A stretch of DNA of 64,000 bases from contig JAJFHC010000020.1 in NCBI GenBank assembly GCA_021775835.1, positions 17,185 through 81,184 on the forward strand, read 5' to 3'. Positions 55,267 through 63,584 of this stretch are shown one piece after another. The notes beneath the pieces are model-generated. The model saw only the letters and a program-made list of their open reading frames with translations, was not told the origin of the DNA and made no database searches. Source of the stretch: Hyphomicrobiales bacterium. GTDB lineage: Bacteria > Pseudomonadota > Alphaproteobacteria > Rhizobiales > JAJFHC01. Within the stretch, counting starts at the first letter, position 1. Each line of letters opens with the position of its first letter. Made by a program: the position numbers and the translations under genes.

Positions 55267-56260
55267 TGGGAAAAGCCTTGATAATCTGCAAGGGCCAGCC
55301 CTGGAACAGGGCAACGATGTAAATCACGAAAGCTGATACAAACAGGGTCGCCTCGAAGCGGCTCAATTGCCAGCCGCTGACCAGAACCGGCAGCAGGATT
55401 ATCGTGGCCGCCAGCATGACCCAGATATCGAACAGGGCAATCTGTTCTGCGACCGGGATCGGGCCGATCATGGCCGTGGCTCCCAGCACCACGAGAATGT
55501 TCGTTATGTTGCTGCCCACGACGTTGCCGAGGGCGACATCGGAATGACCGCGGAGTGCGGCGATAATCGAGATCGCGAGCTCCGGCAGGGATGTTCCAAT
55601 GGCCAAGAGCGTCAGGCCGATGACGGCTTCGGGAACCGAAAAGATGTGGGCAATTTCTACAGCGCCATCGACCAGAAGATCGGCACCGATCACAACGGCA
55701 ATGCAGCCCCCCAGAAAAATCGGGACTGCCGTCAGGAGCCGGCCGGGCACTCCGCCATGTTCAGATGCTTCATCCGCCGCCAGTTCACCGGCCGTGTCTT
55801 TACGCGACTCTGCCGATTTGCCGCGCTCGGACAGATAGGAAAAGATGGTGTAGGCAGCATAGACGATAATCAGCATGCCCCCGACCAGCGGCGAGACTAC
55901 TCCCACAATGCAAAGACCCGCCAGAACGCTTGAAACCAGCACAAGGAACAAGGCATCCCGGCGTACAATTTTCTTCTGGGCGTGGATCGGCGATATGATA
56001 GCCGCCACGCCGAGGACCAATAGAATGTTGGATATGTTGCTGCCAACTACATTGCCCGTGACAAGATCCGGCGCGCCCTTCAGAGCCGCGCCGATCGAAA
56101 CGGTAATTTCCGGCGCCGACGTCCCGAGCGCGACAATCGTTAATCCGACCAGCAAACGGGGCAGACCAAGGCGGTCGGCGATTGCAACAGCACCCCGAAC
56201 CAGGGTTTCGCCGCCGACAACAAGAATCGCCAGCCCGGCAAGAAGCTGGATGTAAGCCAT
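55259..56260 (-). CDS. Calcium/sodium antiporter (CaCA family, YrbG-like)
   Basis: 333 residues, about ten helices, with two alpha repeats in inverted topology: GLTIVALGTSAPEITVSIGA, then GNVVGSNISNILLVLG; and GLTLLAIGTSLPELAISIIA, then GNVVGSNITNILVVLG. These carry the ion-binding Glu and Asn residues. Family members exchange Ca2+ (or K+) for Na+ or H+ at the inner membrane. The cation specificity cannot be told from sequence. Confidence 0.92.
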   Translation of the reverse strand: MAYIQLLAGLAILVVGGETLVRGAVAIADRLGLPRLLVGLTIVALGTSAPEITVSIGAALKGAPDLVTGNVVGSNISNILLVLGVAAIISPIHAQKKIVRRDALFLVLVSSVLAGLCIVGVVSPLVGGMLIIVYAAYTIFSYLSERGKSAESRKDTAGELAADEASEHGGVPGRLLTAVPIFLGGCIAVVIGADLLVDGAVEIAHIFSVPEAVIGLTLLAIGTSLPELAISIIAALRGHSDVALGNVVGSNITNILVVLGATAMIGPIPVAEQIALFDIWVMLAATIILLPVLVSGWQLSRFEATLFVSAFVIYIVALFQGWPLQIIKAFPIN

Positions 56261-56340
56261 GAAGCCCTAGAATTCCTTGTAGCATCGCGATGTCGGCGGA
56301 GACTAAGTCCGACTGCGGACACTCCGGTAGTCAGATTGGT

Positions 56341-56808
56341 CTACCACACCGCCCGGTCTTCCGCACCCTCGAACACCTCGGCGATACGACGCCGGGTACC
56401 GTCGGTTACATCATCGGGCAAGGCGTCGAGCGAATAAAATTCCGCATCGGAAATTTCGAGCGAAAGTTTCAGTGATCCGGTCCAGCGATCGACAAGAAAC
56501 ACAGCAACATGATCGCCGGGAAAGTTTTCAAAATTGGCGTACATTCCCTGAAGCCGCGCTTTATCGATAACTTTCAGGCCAACTTCCTCGGCCAGTTCGC
56601 GCTCAAGGGCGTACTCCAGGGTTTCCGATCGTTCGACACCACCGCCGGGAAACATGGCGCCTTTAACATAAGTGTGTCGCACAAGCAGAACACGACCGGC
56701 TTCGTCGACAATAATGCCACGAACCCCCAGCGTCTGACCTCGAGTCAGGCGCCAGAACGGCTGAAGCAGATGCCGCATTATCGTTCTTGGCAGTTCGAAT
56801 CGTTTCAT
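56341..56808 (-). CDS. NUDIX hydrolase
   Basis: 155 residues with an intact Nudix box (GGGVERSETLEYALERELAE then EVGL), preceded by VLLVRHTYVKGAMFPGG. The N-terminal ~25 residues (LLQPFWRLTRGQTLGVRGII) are a short extension seen in a common alphaproteobacterial group. The substrate is not predictable. Monocistronic on the minus strand. Confidence 0.87.
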   Translation of the reverse strand: MKRFELPRTIMRHLLQPFWRLTRGQTLGVRGIIVDEAGRVLLVRHTYVKGAMFPGGGVERSETLEYALERELAEEVGLKVIDKARLQGMYANFENFPGDHVAVFLVDRWTGSLKLSLEISDAEFYSLDALPDDVTDGTRRRIAEVFEGAEDRAVW

Positions 56809-56978
56809 GGTTCGTGAGTATCTACCGCCACCTAGATCATTGAAAGCTTCAGGAGTGGAACTCTGTTTGACAGGACGAGATTAAAACTCGAGCCATGCGC
56901 TTAATGCATGCCTGATGTAGGAACTTGACACTGCTCATGCGGCGGTTTTGTCCCTATCTAACAGACATCAGTTCGGAG

Positions 56979-56993
56979 CAATTCACCGAATTG
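56979..56993. promoter_or_regulatory. Inverted repeat upstream of the 40-codon gene
   Basis: CAATTC-ACC-GAATTG is a perfect 6-bp inverted repeat 24 nt before the ATG at 57018. It overlaps the third of three TTGACA hexamers (56867, 56925, 56991). It could be a regulator-binding site or a hairpin in the 5' leader. No good -10 is found 16-18 nt from any of the hexamers. Confidence 0.35.
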
Positions 56994-57017
56994 ACATAAC
57001 CAAAAAGGACAACGACC

Positions 57018-57140
57018 ATGAACTTGTTTCTGAAACGTGCAACTTCAAAGGCAGCCGACCGTTTCGTATGGGCGCCTGAGGTCGACATCCGCACAGGCTC
57101 CATGCTCTACACCCTGAGCGCGGCAACGTATAACGGCTGA
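57018..57140 (+). CDS. Small protein of 40 residues, unknown function
   Basis: ATG 57018 to TGA 57138-57140. It begins MNLFLKRATSKAADRFVWAP and ends RTGSMLYTLSAATYNG. AAAAAGGA lies 9 nt upstream and a strong intrinsic terminator starts 28 nt after the stop, so this looks like a complete single-gene unit. No signal peptide, Cys or membrane helix. It has a basic N-terminal half and a neutral Ser/Thr/Tyr-rich end. A peptide precursor, small regulatory protein or the coding part of a small RNA are all possible. Confidence 0.55.
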   Translation: MNLFLKRATSKAADRFVWAPEVDIRTGSMLYTLSAATYNG

Positions 57141-57168
57141 GACTTCCTCACCAATTCCTCCCAAAAGG

Positions 57169-57202
57169 AACGGCGCCCCCGAAAGGTTGGCGCCGTTTTT
57201 TT
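57169..57202 (+). terminator. Strong rho-independent terminator
   Basis: AACGGCGCC (57169-57177) and GGCGCCGTT (57189-57197) form a 9-bp stem over an 11-nt loop; T residues run 57196-57202. It ends the small-protein transcript and may also stop the convergent DegT gene, since the opposite strand has TTCCTTTT after the stem. Confidence 0.88.
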
Positions 57203-57241
57203 GTCCTTGGCCCGCGAAAGCCTGAACAGAATCGGTATTGA

Positions 57242-58498
57242 TCAGGCGGCGTCCGCTGGTGTCTGGTCCGACTGAGAATAGGAACGGGTCCGCTGGGACC
57301 CTACTTTTTCAGCGATCTCGCGAATGATACCGGCTTCCCGCTCGAGATCGTCATCGGACATGCCGGGATAACACGGTACAACCACCATGTCCGAAAGCGC
57401 CTGGGCGGCGGTTTCCGGCGAAAGCGCCTGACGATCGGCAGGGGCTGGAACCGCCTGGGACCGTGGAAGATCGGCACAATCAAATCCTTTTTCTCGTAGC
57501 GCCTCGATGAATGCACGCGGTTCATCAACCAGCATGGGAAACACCCAGTAGGTGTGAACATTGTTCATCTGGCCCGGCAGGACAACTGAATCACCGATAA
57601 GGTCGCGCAATTTGCGTCCGCGCGACGCCCGCGCTTCAAGACTGCCTTCACGAAACCCGTAAATGCGTCGGGCCATAAGGCGGAGCATGCCCAGTGACGG
57701 TTGAATCCGAAGCTTGTTCGGCGACCCGAGAGGCGCCACGTTGCGAACCTTGTCGCTGACGGAGTCTTCGTAATCCTGTCCGCGGGAATGAAAATAGCGA
57801 TAAATCTGCTCCATGAAGAACGGCGACGTTACGATCTTCAGTCCACTGAACTGCAGGACCCGCTTCAGGTGTTTCCTTGACAGCTGTACTGGGTATGTCG
57901 ACTGCAGCTCTCTCATCCGCGCCAGAAGTCCTCTATCACGAACGCGAATCAGGGCACCGCCCAGAGCCGTGGCGGTTTTCAAGGGCCCAAAGCTGAACAG
58001 GCACACATCTGCATCCGGGTATCCCTGATAACCCTGACCATCAAATACCTGTGCACAGTCTTCGACAAACAGAAGACTGTGTTGTTTGGCAATTTCCGCC
58101 ACCGGATCCAGATCGATCCGCGTTCCGAACAGGTGTGCCACAACGATGACTTTGGTTCGATCGGTGATTGCCGCTTCCAGCAGATCGGCCCTTGGCGCCA
58201 TGCTGGCCACATCAAGATCAACCGGAACAGGCACGTATCCCAGCCGGTTGACGATCTTGATCATGCCTTTGACATTCAACGCAGAAAACAGAATCTCGTC
58301 ACCAGGTTCCAGGTCCAGGGACTGAAGCAGAAGGTCGAACCCGCTTCTCACAGAATAGGCAGCAATCGTATCGTCGTCGTTTGACCAGTATGATTCGACT
58401 TTCCGGGCGACATTCGACCGATCGCCAGGAATCAGACAACCCAAGGCGCCCGCAAAAAGGTCGCTCCATCCAATTTTAAGTTGTGTTCTTGCCCACAT
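57242..58498 (-). CDS. DegT/DnrJ/EryC1/StrS-family PLP aminotransferase
   Basis: 418 residues from ATG 58498 (an upstream in-frame ATG at 58558 overlaps the divergent gene's leader). Sugar-aminotransferase features: AAYSVRSGFDLLLQSLDLEP, GDEILFSALNVKGMIKIVNR, VVAHLFGTRIDLDPV, LLFVEDCAQVFDG and the PLP-lysine region FSFGPLKTATALGGALIRV. Such enzymes aminate nucleotide-linked keto-sugars or related ketones. No dehydratase partner is visible in the window. Divergent from the hydroxylase gene and probably part of the same locus. Confidence 0.85.
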   Translation of the reverse strand: MWARTQLKIGWSDLFAGALGCLIPGDRSNVARKVESYWSNDDDTIAAYSVRSGFDLLLQSLDLEPGDEILFSALNVKGMIKIVNRLGYVPVPVDLDVASMAPRADLLEAAITDRTKVIVVAHLFGTRIDLDPVAEIAKQHSLLFVEDCAQVFDGQGYQGYPDADVCLFSFGPLKTATALGGALIRVRDRGLLARMRELQSTYPVQLSRKHLKRVLQFSGLKIVTSPFFMEQIYRYFHSRGQDYEDSVSDKVRNVAPLGSPNKLRIQPSLGMLRLMARRIYGFREGSLEARASRGRKLRDLIGDSVVLPGQMNNVHTYWVFPMLVDEPRAFIEALREKGFDCADLPRSQAVPAPADRQALSPETAAQALSDMVVVPCYPGMSDDDLEREAGIIREIAEKVGSQRTRSYSQSDQTPADAA

Positions 58499-58681
58499 GA
58501 CCCAATTTGTCTCACCGTCTTTAGCTGGAAACGATGCGCAATATGTGCAAAATGCCATCGTTCACGATATTTTGGCAACTGGCGTCGCCACGCGGAGGCA
58601 TTGCGGATACCAAGTTGGTGTTTTATGGGTAGATGCTTTGCAGGTCCAGAGAAATAAGATCAAGCTCAGAGAAACGAAACA

Positions 58682-59500
58682 ATGTCGTCCACAGCTTCTA
58701 ACCAATCCGGCATAACTGCCTACCACCGATTCAAGATTTTCCGCCGGCGGTACGTCAAGAAATTCGGCAAGAACCTGATACGCGGCCTGGCGGATTTCCT
58801 TGGCCGTCAGTCCTTGGTCGGGGATATGCCTGTACACAAGCTGTCCGACTTCCCTGATGTCCTCCCATTGCAGGAGAACTGGAAGGAAATCAGAGGCGAA
58901 CTCGCAGGCATCCTGAAACACCGTGAGGCGGTACCAACCTTTCAGGCCGTATCACCTGACCAAATGAAGATTTCCAAAGGCGACAACTGGCGCACCTTCA
59001 TTCTGTATGGCTTCGGCAACAAATTGGAGCGGAATTGCCTCCAGGCACCGAAGACTGCAGCCCTGCTCGAAAAAGTCCCGAACCTCCAGACAGCCTGGTT
59101 CTCAATTCTAGGGCCCCAATACCATATTCCCGAACACCGGGGCGTCACCAAGGGCATTTTGCGGTGTCACGTCGGCCTCGTGATCCCCAAAGACGCGGAG
59201 AACTGCAAGATTCGAATCGCGGACGAATATATCGTCTGGCGAGAAGGCGAGGCCTTCGTGTTCGACGACACGTACCGACACGAAGTCTGGAACGATACGG
59301 ACGAAGAAAGAGTTGTTCTGCTCTTTGATTTCAACCGGCCGATGCGGATCTGGGGACGCATTGTCAACGCATCGTTCGTCGCACTCATGAAGCTCACGGC
59401 GTTTTATCAGGAGCCGAAAAAGAACATGAAGACTTTTGAGGACCGGTTCGAAGCGGCCACAAAACGTGCAGATGCCAATCTGGAAAAATTGAGCGACTAG
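58682..59500 (+). CDS. Aspartyl/asparaginyl beta-hydroxylase-family dioxygenase (LpxO-like)
   Basis: 272 residues. Iron ligands of the family are H148 (HIPEHRGVTKGILRCHVGL) and H200 (DDTYRHEVWNDTDEERVVLL), with the 2-oxoglutarate Arg-like residues nearby. Members hydroxylate Asp/Asn in proteins or, as LpxO, OlsC and OlsD, the acyl chains of lipid A and ornithine lipids. A C-terminal charged helix follows (FEDRFEAATKRADANLEKL). The lipid-like neighbours favour a lipid substrate, but a peptide substrate cannot be ruled out. Confidence 0.85.
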   Translation: MSSTASNQSGITAYHRFKIFRRRYVKKFGKNLIRGLADFLGRQSLVGDMPVHKLSDFPDVLPLQENWKEIRGELAGILKHREAVPTFQAVSPDQMKISKGDNWRTFILYGFGNKLERNCLQAPKTAALLEKVPNLQTAWFSILGPQYHIPEHRGVTKGILRCHVGLVIPKDAENCKIRIADEYIVWREGEAFVFDDTYRHEVWNDTDEERVVLLFDFNRPMRIWGRIVNASFVALMKLTAFYQEPKKNMKTFEDRFEAATKRADANLEKLSD

Positions 59501-59807
59501 CGCCTCTGGCTGGTGTAAGTTTAATCGTGTCGACGCTGTCCTGTTTGAGGTGGCGTCTTTCGGTTGACGAGGCACATTGCCGCAAGTATTGGGGTTGAGG
59601 CGTCCGAACAGAATTTCGACAAGAAAAGCAGCGTTACTGTGGTGCAATGTTCGACTGGTGTTTAGTCATGTTGGGCTTCTGAATGTCAACACCCTGGTTG
59701 ACGGCAATGTCGAACTGCTCCCATCACAAGGCTCTGATTGAATCGAAATTTCGCGGGATGCCGGATGTCCTGGTTTGGTCTGTTGCCCAAAGGTCGTATG
59801 GATGTAG
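59501..59807. other. 307-nt intergenic region before the ABC exporter
   Basis: No convincing gene. A 6-bp inverted repeat GTCAAC-ACCCTG-GTTGAC lies at 59685-59702, and several GACG/TTGAC-like words recur. The base composition is more AT-rich than the flanking genes. It could hold the exporter promoter or be a decayed remnant; I cannot decide. Confidence 0.3.
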
Positions 59808-61529
59808 ATGAAAGGCATACTCAAAATATTCTTTGGGGCGGAGGGCACACGGCCGACTTTTGTCCTGATGTGCCTTGCCTTGGCCGGTCTGGCGGAGGCT
59901 GTTGGCCTTTCGACCGTGTTGCCGGCGGTCACTGAACTTTCGGGTGGCGTGCAGGAGGAATCCTCGCCTCTGAACAAAATCATCCTCGGTTTCATTGAGA
60001 CCATCGGCTTGACGCCATCGATCGCCACGCTGATCGGCCTCATTGCGGTGGGCATTACCACGAAAGCAATTTTGTCCTTTGCAGCGCTGAGTTATGTCGG
60101 CTATTCGGTCGCCAATGTGGCCACAGGTCTGCGGACACGTCTGATAAGCCAGTTGATGGGCGCCAGGTGGTCCTACTTCACAGACCGCAAAGTCGGCCAG
60201 ATCGCCAACTCAATCAGTGTCGACGCTACCCGGGCCGGCAAAGCCTATATGAATTCCGCCAAGTTTGTTGCCCACGGTCTTCAGGCAGTTGTCTATGCAG
60301 GTGTTGCCTTCCTGGTCTCCTGGAAACTTGCCGTGGCCGGACTTGTAGCAGGCGGGCTGATGGCCTGGTCGCTAAACTGGCTGGTGCGGATCTCGAAAAA
60401 GGCAGGGCGCAGTCAGACATTCCGAACCTCGGATCTTGTCACCTATCTGTCCGACACGTTGAGTAACATCAAACCGCTAAAGGCAATGGGCCGGCAGGCG
60501 GTGTTCATCGCATTCATGGACCGCAAGGTCCGGTCGCTGAAGACGGCGCTGCGCCGGCAGGTCGTCGCCCGGCAGGGACGGCTTTACGGCGAGGAGATAA
60601 TTCTGACATTGACGCTAGCAGCCGGCATTTACGTTGCCGCTGTAATGTGGAAAATACCTTTCCCTGAGTTGTTCGTTCTCGGCGTAATATTCTTTCAGGT
60701 GCTTTCCGTAGTCGGCAAGATGCAAAAAATACTCCAGACAGCAGTAGAGGTTGAAAGTGCATACTGGTCTGTCATCGCCCTGATAAAGGATTCTTCCGAC
60801 AAGGCGGAAACCAATCCAGGCAAACAGGCCGCCACGCTGGAACATCATTGCAAATTTGAAAATGTGTCCTTTGATTACCCAGGCAACACAGTCGTTGAAA
60901 ATGTAAGTTTTACGATTCAGGCCTACGGTATCACCGTTCTCAAAGGGCCTTCGGGATCGGGCAAGACGACTCTGGTGGACCTGCTGGTCGGTTTGCACAG
61001 ACCAGATCTCGGCCGCATCACGATCGACGACTTGTCGCTGGATGATGTCGACCTCACGCAGTGGCGGAACATGATCGGATATGTGCCCCAGGAGGCAGCG
61101 CTGTTTCACGACACCATCCGCGCGAACATTACACTCGGTGACGAAAGTTGTTCGGATGCAGATGTCTACCAAGTTCTCAAGATCGCAGGTCTCCACGACT
61201 TTGTAGGGAGCCTGCCCGACGGTATCGGCACAACCGTTGGTGAGCGAGGCACGCGGTTTTCCGGCGGTCAGAGACAGCGCATAGCATTGGCAAGAGCTCT
61301 TATCACGCGCCCCAAACTTCTCATTCTCGATGAAGCGACAAGTGCTCTGGATCCCGACACCGAAGAGGAAATCTGCAAGAATATCGAGCATCTTTGCAAG
61401 GACTGCACCATACTGGCGATTACGCACAGACCAGCCTGGACAGTGGTTGCGACCCAACTCTACGAAGTCGGCGACGGTCGCGTGACGCCGATTCTGACCG
61501 ATGTTTCAAGCAAGGTACACGCGCAATGA
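59808..61529 (+). CDS. ABC exporter, fused permease-ATPase (MsbA-like)
   Basis: 573 residues. The N-terminal half has about six transmembrane helices (to about 330). The ATPase has Walker A GPSGSGKTTLVDLLVG (about 380-388), Q-loop VPQEAALFHDTIRANI, signature FSGGQRQRIALARAL (about 485), Walker B LLILDEATSALD and the H-loop ITHRP. No C39 peptidase domain is present, so a lipid or glycolipid substrate is more likely than a double-glycine peptide. It is coupled by ATGA to the GNAT gene. Confidence 0.92.
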   Translation: MKGILKIFFGAEGTRPTFVLMCLALAGLAEAVGLSTVLPAVTELSGGVQEESSPLNKIILGFIETIGLTPSIATLIGLIAVGITTKAILSFAALSYVGYSVANVATGLRTRLISQLMGARWSYFTDRKVGQIANSISVDATRAGKAYMNSAKFVAHGLQAVVYAGVAFLVSWKLAVAGLVAGGLMAWSLNWLVRISKKAGRSQTFRTSDLVTYLSDTLSNIKPLKAMGRQAVFIAFMDRKVRSLKTALRRQVVARQGRLYGEEIILTLTLAAGIYVAAVMWKIPFPELFVLGVIFFQVLSVVGKMQKILQTAVEVESAYWSVIALIKDSSDKAETNPGKQAATLEHHCKFENVSFDYPGNTVVENVSFTIQAYGITVLKGPSGSGKTTLVDLLVGLHRPDLGRITIDDLSLDDVDLTQWRNMIGYVPQEAALFHDTIRANITLGDESCSDADVYQVLKIAGLHDFVGSLPDGIGTTVGERGTRFSGGQRQRIALARALITRPKLLILDEATSALDPDTEEEICKNIEHLCKDCTILAITHRPAWTVVATQLYEVGDGRVTPILTDVSSKVHAQ

Positions 61530-62716
61530 CTCAAACACCCGATAGGGCGGGTCAGGAAGAACCGGGAGACAGCAAATCTTCCGGCGATATCGAAATTGTG
61601 CCGGTAACCGACCGCAAGGGCATTGCCGCCTTCATCGATGTGCCGTTTGACGTGTTCCGGAACGATTCCAACTGGATTCCGCCTCTGAATATCGAACGAA
61701 TCCAGCATTTTGATCGCAAGAAAAATCCCTACTTTGACCATGCCGAAGCTGCTATGTGGGTCGCCAGGCGGAACGGCAAAACCGTCGGGCGTATTTCAGC
61801 CCAGGTGTGCCAGTTGCACTTGGCAACTCACAATGACTCCGCTGGGCAATTCGGCTTCTGTGATGCAATTGACGACGAGAATGTGTTTGCAGCCCTGTTA
61901 AGCACGGCTGAACGCTGGGTCGCAGACAAGGGGATGTCCCGGATCAGAGGACCCTTCAACTTTTCAATAAATGATGAAATGGGCCTTCTCATCGACGGTT
62001 TTGATACCCCTCCGTATATGATGATGGGACATGCCCTGCCCTACTATGCCGGCCACATCGAAACTCAAGGGTATGCCAAAGCCGTCGATGTGTTCGCTTA
62101 CGAAGCCACCTCTCATGCAGGGATGCCCCGAAGCGCTCTGTCGATGATCCGCAAGGCCAAGGAAACCGGCAATCTGGAAATCAGGCCTCTGAACAAATCC
62201 AATCTCAAAGAAGACCTGGCCATCATTCTGGAAATCTTCAATGACGCCTGGAGCGACAACTGGGGCTTCGTTCCCATGACGGATCGTGAAATTGAAGCCC
62301 TGGGCGCCAATCTGAAGCTCCTTGTGAAAGGTGAATACATAGCGATTGCCTCCTACAAAGGCGAACCTGCAGCGATGGCCGTAACATTGCCCAACATCAA
62401 TGAGTGGGTAGCCGATTTCGGCGGGCGTCTGTTCCCTTTCAATGTATTCAAATTGCTATGGCGGCTATATGCACGCCCCCCTTCCTCCGTGCGGTTGCCG
62501 CTCATGGGCGTGAAGAAGGAATTCCAGTCGGGGGCGATCGGTGCCGCCTTGGCGCTCGGCGTTATTGATACAGTTCGCACATATCATCTGAAGAGGGGAA
62601 CCGACATGGCGGAACTGTCCTGGGTTCTCGAGCAAAACGACGCGATGCGGCGCATGATCGAAATGGCCACCGGCAAGGCCTACAAGACCTACCGAATTTA
62701 TGAAAAAAGTCTGTAG
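61526..62716 (+). CDS. GNAT-fold acyltransferase-like protein, BcerS/YghO-like group
   Basis: 396 residues from ATG 61526, inside the previous stop. An unusually long GNAT protein: VPFDVFRNDSNWIPPLNIER, NPYFDHAEAAMWVARRNGKT, RIRGPFNFSINDEMGLLIDG, DTPPYMMMGHALPYYAGHIE and NDAWSDNWGFVPMTDREIEA. From memory this matches the group that includes E. coli YghO and the bacterial ceramide synthases (Caulobacter bCerS), which N-acylate a long-chain base. The assignment rests on overall pattern, not a search. Confidence 0.68.
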   Translation: MTQTPDRAGQEEPGDSKSSGDIEIVPVTDRKGIAAFIDVPFDVFRNDSNWIPPLNIERIQHFDRKKNPYFDHAEAAMWVARRNGKTVGRISAQVCQLHLATHNDSAGQFGFCDAIDDENVFAALLSTAERWVADKGMSRIRGPFNFSINDEMGLLIDGFDTPPYMMMGHALPYYAGHIETQGYAKAVDVFAYEATSHAGMPRSALSMIRKAKETGNLEIRPLNKSNLKEDLAIILEIFNDAWSDNWGFVPMTDREIEALGANLKLLVKGEYIAIASYKGEPAAMAVTLPNINEWVADFGGRLFPFNVFKLLWRLYARPPSSVRLPLMGVKKEFQSGAIGAALALGVIDTVRTYHLKRGTDMAELSWVLEQNDAMRRMIEMATGKAYKTYRIYEKSL

Positions 62717-62725
62717 AGCACCACA

Positions 62726-63532
62726 GTGTCGGTAATGGAAGGCAAGTTCGACGTCATTGTCCTTGCCGCTGGACGGGGATCGGATGATCCGATGGCCGGC
62801 GCCTTTGCGATCGAACACAAATGCCTCATTCCGGTAGCCGGAACACCAATGTTGAGCCGAGTACTGACCGCCCTTCTGACATCGCAATCCATAGGCTGCA
62901 TTCATGTTTCAGTGGAACATCGGGATGTGCTGGACACTGCTCTGGCCAGTATCGACGACACTCTCGACATCTCGCGCGTCAATCATGTTGCGAGCCTGGA
63001 CAAGGCCAGTGACAGCGTGGCATCCGCCCTGGACATCATCGGGACTCAAGGGCAGGTCCTGGTAACCACTGCCGATCATGCCCTTCTCAGCCCTGCCATG
63101 GTCGACTTTTTCTGCACGCAGTCCCTGACGCGCCAGGCTGATGTAACTGCCGGTCTGGAGCATGCCGATGTTCTTTTGGAGGCCTATCCCGATGCTCAGC
63201 GCACTTTCATCAAGTTTGCCGACGGTGGCTATTCCGGATGCAATCTGTTCGCTTTCATGTCGCCACAGGCTGTCGCTGCCGTTCGTTTCTGGCGGCGTAT
63301 CGAGCGCGAGCGAAAAAAACCCTGGCGGCTGGTCAAGGCCTTTGGCATTCGCCCGCTCCTGCTCTACCTGACCCGGCGATTGTCGCTGGATCAGGCCATG
63401 CGGGAGGCCTCAGCCATACTCGGAATACAGGTCAAGGCAATCAAAATGCCTTTTGCGGATGCGGCCATTGATGTGGACAAACCCGCTGATCTGGAAGCCG
63501 TGGAGAACATCCTGGCAAATCGGGCAGCTTGA
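62726..63532 (+). CDS. MobA-like nucleotidyltransferase
   Basis: 268 residues from GTG 62726 (ATG 62735 is an alternative). The Rossmann-like start VIVLAAGRGSDDPMAGAFAI has the nucleotide-binding GxG, with KCLIPVAGTPMLSRVLTAL and LVTTADHALLSPAMVDFF (metal-binding Asp) following. The C-terminus (FADAAIDVDKPADLEAVENI) is typical of NTP transferases for sugar or alcohol phosphates. It follows the GNAT gene by 9 nt, so it is operon-linked. Headgroup activation is an attractive guess. Confidence 0.8.
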   Translation: MSVMEGKFDVIVLAAGRGSDDPMAGAFAIEHKCLIPVAGTPMLSRVLTALLTSQSIGCIHVSVEHRDVLDTALASIDDTLDISRVNHVASLDKASDSVASALDIIGTQGQVLVTTADHALLSPAMVDFFCTQSLTRQADVTAGLEHADVLLEAYPDAQRTFIKFADGGYSGCNLFAFMSPQAVAAVRFWRRIERERKKPWRLVKAFGIRPLLLYLTRRLSLDQAMREASAILGIQVKAIKMPFADAAIDVDKPADLEAVENILANRAA

Positions 63533-63584
63533 TTTTCAACCCTTTGCCTGTGACATGTCCACGTCTGATAACCTGCGGTCATCT

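Noticed and set aside
57018..57140. Reading the 40-residue peptide as a lasso-peptide precursor
   Set aside because: The sequence after RTG lacks Asp or Glu at ring positions 7-9, and no lasso cyclase or leader protease is nearby.
57018..57202. Small ORF plus terminator as a transcription attenuator
   Set aside because: The next downstream gene is on the opposite strand, so there is nothing to attenuate, and no run of regulatory codons is present.
58497..58715. 72-codon plus-strand ORF between DegT and the hydroxylase
   Set aside because: Its ATG is the palindromic complement of the DegT start and it overlaps the hydroxylase start; no ribosome binding site.
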